A stretch of DNA of 8,289 nucleotides, taken from JAQVQN01 sp964557205. Its GTDB lineage: Bacteria > Verrucomicrobiota > Kiritimatiellia > RFP12 > UBA1067. Each line of letters begins with the position of its first letter. Within the stretch, counting starts at the first letter, position 1. The notes below the pieces were generated by a model. The model was not told where the DNA came from, did not search any database, and was given only the letters and a program-made list of their open reading frames with translations. A program made the position numbers and the translations under genes. The DNA lies in assembly GCA_964557205.1 (NCBI GenBank), contig CAZKZI010000141.1:1-8289 (forward strand), read 5' to 3'. Positions 4,968-8,289 of the stretch are shown piece after piece.

Positions 4968-5846
4968 ATGAACACTTGTCTTGATTGCCTACCTTGCATA
5001 TTCCGACAGACACTGGACGCGGTCCGTCGTGTATCGGACGACACCGCTTTTCATGAGCAAGTCGTGCGGCAGGTGGCGGAGTGGATCCGCGTCGCCGATC
5101 TCAGCGAATCTCCGCCTGTAATGGCACAACGCCTGCATCGCTATCTGCGCAACCTGACAGGGATAGACGATCCGTATGCCGAAGCCAAGGCGCATGACAA
5201 TGTTTTGGCGTTGAGCCTTCTCCCTGAACTGCGTAAATGTTTGGCTACATCGGATGACCCGTTTACGTTGGCAGTGCGTTTGGCCATTGCCGGCAACTTG
5301 ATCGATCTCGGACCTAAGAGCGATCTCACTGCCGACGAGGTGATAACATCTATCCGGCATGTGGAGCAAGAGCGCTTTTCGGGGGATGTCGCGGCTCTGC
5401 GGCGACGTGCGGACAACGCGCGGACCATTTTATATTTGGCGGACAATGCCGGAGAGATTGTACTCGACAGGCTGTTGATTGAGGCATTGGGTTCTGAACG
5501 TGTCACCGTGGCGGTGCGCGGCGCGCCGGTAATAAACGATGCCACGCTGGCGGATGCCCAGACGGCGGGACTGCATGAAATGGTAGAGGTGATCTCAAAT
5601 GGGTCTGATGTGCCGGGTACGCTGTTGGCCGAGTGCAGTCCGGAGTTCCGCAAATACTTCGACCAGGCAGATTTGGTCATCTCCAAAGGTCAGGGTAATT
5701 TCGAGACGCTGAGTGAAGCTTCGCGAGACATCTGTTTTTTGTTTAAAGTAAAGTGCCCGGTGATTGCCGAGCGCGTGGATCTGGCGCTTGGCACACAGGC
5801 TTTGGTGTGGCTGCAGGGCGAGACAACCGGTAAGGAGACGCAATGA
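4968..5846 (+). CDS. DUF89/ARMT1-like family protein (probable metal-dependent phosphatase)
   Basis: A 292-residue protein of the DUF89 family, whose characterised members are metal-dependent damage-control phosphatases; the substrate here is unknown. The N-terminus has the cysteine-rich signature of the prokaryotic subgroup, C4xxC7xxC10 (MNTCLDCLPC). Conserved metal/phosphate-site motifs follow in order. These are GNLIDLG (109-115), LADNAGEIVLD (157-167; D159 and N160), RGAPVINDAT (184-193; N190 and D191) with D196, and ISKGQGNFETL (238-248). All expected residues are present, so the protein looks active. The ATG at 4968 has no close Shine-Dalgarno sequence; translation probably couples to the ORP-like gene that ends 5 bp earlier. 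Its stop overlaps the next start by ATGA. Its place among cofactor genes suggests it dephosphorylates a metabolite or damaged intermediate linked to the cluster, which is inference. Confidence 0.85.
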   Translation: MNTCLDCLPCIFRQTLDAVRRVSDDTAFHEQVVRQVAEWIRVADLSESPPVMAQRLHRYLRNLTGIDDPYAEAKAHDNVLALSLLPELRKCLATSDDPFTLAVRLAIAGNLIDLGPKSDLTADEVITSIRHVEQERFSGDVAALRRRADNARTILYLADNAGEIVLDRLLIEALGSERVTVAVRGAPVINDATLADAQTAGLHEMVEVISNGSDVPGTLLAECSPEFRKYFDQADLVISKGQGNFETLSEASRDICFLFKVKCPVIAERVDLALGTQALVWLQGETTGKETQ

Positions 5847-6706
5847 TTATCGCGGTGGCATCTGGAAAAGGCGGAACCGGCAAGACGACTGTTTCGGCTA
5901 ATCTGGCGCGCGTTCAGGGCGATGTAACGCTGTTGGACTGCGATGTGGAGGAGCCGAACGTCCATCTCTTTCTCAAAGGCGAGATCGAGGGGAAGCCTGA
6001 GGAGATCTCAATTCTCGTGCCGGAGGTGGACGAAGCGCTTTGCGACGGCTGCGGTGAGTGCTCCCGCTTTTGCGAGTACAAGGCACTGGCTGTACTGGCC
6101 AAGCGCGTGTTGATCTTCCCTGAATTATGTCACGGTTGCGGCGGTTGCACGCGGGTCTGCCCGCAAGGCGCGATCCATGAGGTGCCCAAGCGTGTGGGTG
6201 TGGTGGAGACCATGCGTGTCAACGGTGTGACACTGGTACAGGGGCGGCTCGACGTGGGCGTGGTCATGGCGCCGCCTCTGATACACGCGGTTAAAACCAA
6301 GATTCCCAAGAAGGGCGACGCTATTCTCGACGCGCCGCCCGGAACCTCGTGCCCGGTGGTCGCCACGTTGCGCGAGACCGACTATGTGGTGCTGGTGACC
6401 GAGCCGACGCCTTTCGGTCTGAATGACCTGAAACTGGCTGTGGCGGTCGTGGAAGAACTGGACATCCCGTTCGGTGTGGTGATCAACCGTGCCGACAGCG
6501 GTGACGATCGCGTGATCGTATATTGCCGTGAGGCCGACATCCCTGTCCTGGCGGAAATCCCGGACGACCGCCGTATTGCGGAAGCCTACTCGCGGGGTGA
6601 GCTTATGGTGGACGCGCTACCGGAATACCATGCGATATTCAAGACCCTTTTCGACACGATCAGAGAGTGCTATGAAGTTGCGAAGCAGTCGCGGAGGCAA
6701 AGATGA
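5843..6706 (+). CDS. MinD/Mrp-type ATPase with inserted 2x[4Fe-4S] ferredoxin domain (first copy)
   Basis: A 287-residue P-loop ATPase of COG1149 type, related to MinD and to the Mrp/NBP35 Fe-S carriers. The deviant Walker A motif SGKGGTGKTT covers residues 7-16, and LLDCDVEEPNVH (30-41) is the switch I region. An inserted bacterial ferredoxin domain has C67, C70, C73, C77 and C96, C99, C102, C106, enough for two [4Fe-4S] clusters. Walker B/switch II is LDAPPGTSCP (162-171), and TEPTPFGL (186-193) with VINR (213-216) completes the nucleotide pocket. Translation is coupled to DUF89 by ATGA overlap, helped by AAGGAG at 5832-5837. ORP loci in Desulfovibrio carry two such ATPases, as here. Probable job: ATP-driven cluster assembly, transfer or redox gating. 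Full length, no defect seen. Confidence 0.92.
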   Translation: MIIAVASGKGGTGKTTVSANLARVQGDVTLLDCDVEEPNVHLFLKGEIEGKPEEISILVPEVDEALCDGCGECSRFCEYKALAVLAKRVLIFPELCHGCGGCTRVCPQGAIHEVPKRVGVVETMRVNGVTLVQGRLDVGVVMAPPLIHAVKTKIPKKGDAILDAPPGTSCPVVATLRETDYVVLVTEPTPFGLNDLKLAVAVVEELDIPFGVVINRADSGDDRVIVYCREADIPVLAEIPDDRRIAEAYSRGELMVDALPEYHAIFKTLFDTIRECYEVAKQSRRQR

Positions 6707-7647
6707 ACGACCGCGCTTATCACCATCTGTACGGCCCCGTTCCGTCGCGCCGCCTTGGGCGGTCGCTGGGTATAGACCTTGTGCCGTTCAAAGTCTGCAA
6801 TTACGACTGTGTTTATTGTCAGTTGGGACGGACGACGGAAAAAACAATGGTGCGCAAAGCTTATATTTCGTCCGATAAAGTGCTTGCCGAGCTTGAGCGC
6901 AAGCTTAAGGAACCGGATCGGCCGGACTATATCACGCTTGCGGGCTCCGGCGAGCCTACGTTGAACGCCGAGATCGGCCTGGCCGTCGAGGGAATCAAAA
7001 GCATGACCGATATCCCGGTGGCGGTGTTGACAAACGGTTCCCTATTGTGGCAGGACGAGGTTATGGCGGCTCTGAATGCGGCGGACGTGGTGATCCCCTC
7101 GCTGGATGCAGGTGACGAATTTTTGTTCAGATATGTTAATCGGCCCTGCAATGATTTGTCATTCGACAGGATGGTGACTGGGCTTGGCAAGTTCGTGCAA
7201 ACTTTCAAAGGAGAGGTGTGGCTGGAGGTGATGCTGTTGGCCGGTGTCACCGGCCTACCCGGAGAGGTAAAAAAAATTGCCGAATGTGTCAGGGCGTGCG
7301 GGATCTCGGCTGTACAGTTGAACACCGTCGTCCGTCCTCCCGCCGAGGATTTTGCCTGTCCGCTTGCAAAAGAGCAGATGTGTGAGTTAGCCGGTTATTT
7401 TGCGGGCGGGGTTGAAAGCATTGGCGATTATGCACCGGCCATGGAAACATGCGCGGCTGTCAATGTGGAGACGGACGGCGCGATAATTGCGCTGTTGAAC
7501 CGGCGGCCATGTACCGTCCAGGGGATTGCTGCGGGGCTGTCGCTGTTGCCGAACGAAGTGCTGAAACGTCTCCAGCCGCTCGCAGCGCAGGGCAAGGTGC
7601 AGGCGGTCAGGAAAAACAACGCCCTTTTTTATGAAGCGGTGCGGTAG
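6703..7647 (+). CDS. Radical SAM protein, COG0731-like, with C-terminal winged helix
   Basis: A 314-residue radical SAM enzyme. The cluster motif C32-x3-C36-x2-C39 (CNYDCVYC) binds the SAM-reducing [4Fe-4S]. GSGEPTLN (81-88) is the GGE-type SAM-binding motif, and VAVLTNGSLL (106-115) is the next conserved strand. The opening HLYGPVPSRRLGRSLGIDL (8-26) is typical of the COG0731 group, related to wybutosine-synthesis TYW1. Residues about 256-312 look like a winged helix (TDGAIIALLNRRP, then LSLLPNEVLKRL and a beta wing), suggesting nucleic-acid or protein contact. Additional cysteines (C149, C195, C199, C219, C227, C250, C270) do not form an obvious second ferredoxin motif. GGAGG (6693-6697) precedes the start by 5 nt and the ATG overlaps the previous stop. 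It sits between two ferredoxin-ATPases. Substrate unknown; a protein or cofactor modification for this block is inference. Confidence 0.87.
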   Translation: MNDRAYHHLYGPVPSRRLGRSLGIDLVPFKVCNYDCVYCQLGRTTEKTMVRKAYISSDKVLAELERKLKEPDRPDYITLAGSGEPTLNAEIGLAVEGIKSMTDIPVAVLTNGSLLWQDEVMAALNAADVVIPSLDAGDEFLFRYVNRPCNDLSFDRMVTGLGKFVQTFKGEVWLEVMLLAGVTGLPGEVKKIAECVRACGISAVQLNTVVRPPAEDFACPLAKEQMCELAGYFAGGVESIGDYAPAMETCAAVNVETDGAIIALLNRRPCTVQGIAAGLSLLPNEVLKRLQPLAAQGKVQAVRKNNALFYEAVR

Positions 7648-7664
7648 AAAGAAAGTCGGACTGT

Positions 7665-8289
7665 ATGGAAACAGTGATTCAAGAGTTAGTGGTGATCAGC
7701 GGTAAGGGCGGCACGGGCAAGACCAGCGTGGCCGCATCTTTTGCCGCGCTGGCGGCGGGCCGGATGGTGCTGGCGGACTGCGACGTGGACGCGGCCGACC
7801 TGCATCTGGTAATGACGCCTAAAGTTATCGCTAGCCACGAGTTCAAGAGTGGCCGCGAGGCCGTGATACAAAAAGAGGGCTGCACCGGCTGCGGAATCTG
7901 CGCGGAGCTATGCCGTTTTGATGCGCCGCGTTATGTCAAACGTCCTTTCGGCAAAGAGATCTACGAGATCGACCCTGTCGCGTGCGAAGGCTGCGGGGTG
8001 TGCGTAAGGTTCTGTCCTGCTAAAACGATCGCGTTCCCGGAGCGGCTCTGTGGTGAATGGATGCTATCGGAGACACGTTGCGGGCCGATGGTTCACGCTT
8101 GCCTGCATGCGGCGGCCGAAAATTCCGGCAAACTGGTGGCGACGGTCAGGCAAGAGGCGCGCCGTGTCGCGGAAGCCAAGGGATTGCCTCTAATTATCAC
8201 TGACGGTCCGCCGGGTATCGGCTGTCCGGTGATCGCATCGGTTACCGGCGCCTCTAAAGTGTTGGCGGTTACCGAGCCGACGGTCTCGG
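7665..8289 (+). CDS. MinD/Mrp-type ATPase with inserted ferredoxin domain (second copy), 3' end cut by window
   Basis: The open frame runs to the last base without a stop: 208 codons visible, and about 70-80 expected beyond by comparison with family length. Walker A is SGKGGTGKTS (12-21), then LADCDVDAADLH (36-47). Ferredoxin cysteines are C73, C76, C79, C83 and C107, C110, C113, C117. Switch II is TDGPPGIGCP (179-188). The segment SETRCGPMVHACLHAAAENSGKL (136-157 in outline) is characteristic of the partner copy in paired COG1149 ATPases, although cysteines at 139 and 146 replace the usual Phe and a basic residue, as I recall the family. The ATG at 7665 lies 17 bp after the radical SAM stop and has only a purine-rich AGAAAGAAAG upstream. 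It likely forms a heteromeric pair with the copy at 5843. Confidence 0.92.
   Translation, partial: METVIQELVVISGKGGTGKTSVAASFAALAAGRMVLADCDVDAADLHLVMTPKVIASHEFKSGREAVIQKEGCTGCGICAELCRFDAPRYVKRPFGKEIYEIDPVACEGCGVCVRFCPAKTIAFPERLCGEWMLSETRCGPMVHACLHAAAENSGKLVATVRQEARRVAEAKGLPLIITDGPPGIGCPVIASVTGASKVLAVTEPTVS

Overview
The window looks like chromosomal DNA from a strictly anaerobic, moderately GC-rich bacterium. It holds two functional blocks, all on the + strand. Two features hint at a PVC-superphylum host (Kiritimatiellota, Lentisphaerota or Verrucomicrobiota type): a short 9-nt tandem array between genes, and a C-terminal TGVSPV-type tail like those I recall from dispersed repeats in such genomes. 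This placement is inference and weak; the gene content alone would also fit other anaerobes such as Desulfovibrio-like deltaproteobacteria.

Block 1 (about 1-2458) is the two-gene pathway for the compatible solute N-epsilon-acetyl-beta-lysine. It comprises a radical-SAM/PLP lysine 2,3-aminomutase (ablA, best start at 210) and a GNAT beta-lysine acetyltransferase (ablB, 1607-2458). The pair suggests a salt- or osmotically-stressed anaerobe.

A 335-bp gene-free stretch (2459-2793) separates the blocks. It holds a period-9 tandem repeat whose last two units form a hairpin followed by TTTT, then a perfect 9-bp inverted repeat (2713-2737), then a very good sigma-54 -24/-12 element (2766-2780). The predicted transcription start falls within a few bases of the GTG of the next gene.

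Block 2 (2794 to the window end) resembles the anaerobe-specific 'orange protein' (ORP) loci. In order: a NifX/NifB-domain protein with a CCG-(Arg)6 tail; a secreted flavodoxin-fold protein; a Gly/Arg-rich DUF5320 protein; a second, ORP-like NifX-domain protein; a DUF89 metal-dependent phosphatase-family protein; a MinD/Mrp-type ATPase with an inserted 2x[4Fe-4S] ferredoxin domain; a COG0731-type radical SAM protein; and a second ferredoxin-inserted MinD ATPase cut by the window end. From the ORP-like gene onward the genes are nearly gapless or overlap by ATGA, so they form one translationally coupled unit. Two intergenic hairpins (4056-4078 and 4499-4526) precede the DUF5320 and ORP-like genes. 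The likely theme is anaerobic assembly or handling of a metal-sulfur cofactor: two ATPases as cluster scaffold or delivery proteins, NifX-domain proteins as cofactor carriers. The DUF89, radical SAM and secreted flavodoxin-like proteins have unknown roles in it.
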